A program made the position numbers and the translations under genes. Of a stretch of DNA of 64,000 bases, positions 62,501 to 64,000 are shown piece by piece. Under the pieces are notes generated by a model. It was not told the origin of the DNA and did not search any database. It was given only the letters and a program-made list of their open reading frames with translations. Source of the DNA: Desmodesmus armatus (Eukaryota > Chlorophyta > Chlorophyceae > Sphaeropleales > Scenedesmaceae); assembly GCA_007449985.2 (NCBI GenBank), contig VIIQ02000739.1:342003-406002 (forward strand), given 5' to 3'. Numbering within the stretch: the first letter of the stretch is position 1; each line of letters begins with the position of its first letter.

Positions 62501-64000
62501 AGCTGACCCGTGGAGCGCAGGTGCTGGATGTTGCTGTTGAGACGGTGCAACCACACTGCCCACTTGCACATGATGTCAATGTGCAGTTGGCGCAGCCCGA
62601 CCTGCTGCGCAGCTGCTGCCAGAGCCAGAGTCAGCGCGTACGAGTAGCGCTCGCCAGTGCGGATCTGGTTGAGGGCTGCAACTGGACCACCATGGCGTGC
62701 ATCCGTGAGGAAGTAGCGGCCTGTGATCTCCTGCTTCTCCCTGCGCCGTGACGAGTTGCTGGCTGCAGCCCAATGGCCGCCACAGTGTGTGTCAGCACGC
62801 TGCACAGTACGCCGCCAAACAGCAGACAGGCAGCAGAACAGCAAGCTGGTGACCTCTCCTTTTGCACAGTGCTGATGATGCAGTTGGTACCGCAGATGCA
62901 ACCAGACCACATACATGCAAGTGGCATCGGACAGTGAAGCAGGTACTTCACAGCATTGTGCAGGATACAATAAGAAGCAGCGTTTGAGACTGTTAGGTAT
63001 CATGCGTGCATGTTAGAGTGCACACTTGATATGCAGGGACATGCAGCCCATGCTCAGCAGGCGCCTACCTCGTTCTTCAGGATCTTGCCACCGCCTTCAT
63101 GTCCTGGTCCACCAGCTCTGCAGGGACAAACAGGACGTCCTTGTAGTACGGCTCACGAGAGGCCTCCTTGTCACGGTCCCAGGTGTACAGCTTCTGGTTG
63201 CCGTCCCCATGTACAGCTCGCTCGCCAGGCACGCAGGCAGGGCACTCCAGATCCTTCAGCTGCCCCACGTGCATGCGGGTTTCCAGCTGCAGCTTCTTCC
63301 ATTCAGCGTGTGCCACAGTGAATGCTGCGCGATTGATGGGCAGCACCTGGGTTGGGGATTGTTGGAAACAGAGAAGGCAGGCACAGGGGGGGTGTGTGTG
63401 TGTGTGGCTTGTGAGGGGCAAGCAGTCAAGGCACTGACACCACCGACTCACCGAGATTTCCTCAGGTGCAGGCAGCACGCATGCACACCATGATACAAGC
63501 ACACATGCCAAGGTTCTTAGAACAATAGCCACTTGGTCTCTGGCATGTACCTAGACATCATCCAATCCTACCAGCCAACCGACCACTAACCGATCGCATT
63601 TCCTTACCGGCATGCTGCAGGTTGCTGCTGCCGCGTGCTCTACGCCTTTGAGGAACCCACTCAGCGTTGCTGCAGGGTTGCTGAGCCTGTGTGAGTCCCA
63701 CTGCTGCAACAGGTCAACCTCCACTATGGTTTTCATCATGTTGCTGAGGGAAGCTGGCCAAGCACCAATCTGCAGGAAGTCCAGAGGCTGCTGCCACGTC
63801 ACTGTGTCACACAGCTGGCACCGGAAGCTGACACGCAGTACCTGGATCACACCGCCTGTAGATACAAACACAAACACCAGCATCATCAGCATGTCCGTTC
63901 ATGTACGTGCCAGGCGCACTGTGTTGCAGGGGATGAGCAGAGTACACCAACTAATCATGCTGACAGCGACAACCGCACTATGACTCACTGAGCACGCCCC
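59543..64000 (-). CDS. KDZ (Kyakuja-Dileera-Zisupton) transposase, 5' end outside window
   Basis: Exons in gene order: 63989-64000 (partial), 63608-63855, 63069-63346, 62371-62799, 62079-62196, 61748-61969, 61369-61609, 60986-61179, 60517-60714, 60098-60330, 59543 to about 59951. KDZ landmarks in order: FRCQLCDTVTWQQPLDFLQI (N-terminal Cys-cluster region), LECPACVPG and GDGNQKLY, then CGGHWAAASNSSRRREKQEI with TGRYFLTDARHGG, GERYSYAL and LHIDIMCKW (the DI-C segment of the RNase H-like core), then GKTAGEAGEQLFSGLSP (the GE-E motif), then coiled helical exons (YNILLPYG, YAWANEYRRL). The tail is acidic (SDDELAYSDEEG...SSEDDC). KDZ proteins are cut-and-paste transposases. One-base frame breaks near 63090 and 59745 suggest either decay or sequence error. 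Terminal inverted repeats were not seen, and the element runs off the window. Confidence 0.87.

Noticed and set aside
59543..64000. Reading the minus-strand gene as a retroelement or a host nuclear protein
   Set aside because: No reverse transcriptase motifs; the ordered CPxC, HW, RHGG, GERYSYAL, DI-C and GE-E set fits KDZ transposases.

Overview
The window is nuclear DNA from a green alga, most likely a chlorophyte of the Chlamydomonadales type. Evidence: intron-dense genes with GT-AG introns of roughly 70 to 500 bp; long CAG/GCA tracts giving poly-Gln, poly-Ala and poly-Ser in coding exons; a TGTAA motif about 110 bp after one stop codon; and the gene families found (AP2/ERF regulator, PLAC8, SAMHD1, an octotricopeptide-like helical protein, a KDZ transposase). 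The species cannot be fixed from sequence alone. No rRNA, tRNA, CRISPR or bacterial operon was seen. All gene models were assembled by eye by joining exons whose reading phases match.

Layout. 1-1910: 19 or so copies of a ~101-bp minisatellite. 3787-5743 and 9834-11473 (+): two paralogous genes of an unrecognised family, with an AP2-like N-terminal segment and an acidic tail, lying in a segmental duplication whose second copy keeps only one minisatellite unit. 13213-14718 and 16721-18230 (-): a tandem pair of PLAC8 genes with identical internal exon lengths. About 18.2-23.0 kb: no confident gene. 23013-30487 (-): AP2-domain transcription factor. 31863-36781 (-): SAMHD1-like HD-domain dNTPase. 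37484-43849 (-): large Gln-rich helical-repeat protein, probably OPR-like. 44936-51863 (-): leucine-rich-repeat protein, perhaps with an F-box-like start. 52239-55190 (+): unrecognised Ala/Gly-rich protein with a Cys cluster. 56158-58830: four ~549-bp repeat units, the last swollen by a ~530-bp CA microsatellite. 59543-64000 (-): KDZ-type transposase, cut by the window edge.

The genes do not form a pathway. The most notable theme is structural: four unrelated genes carry decayed copies of their own exon ends in neighbouring introns or just past the gene, two introns carry long hairpins (one a perfect 38-bp stem), and several coding stretches change frame without a credible intron. The frame changes may be assembly indels or real decay; raw reads would decide.
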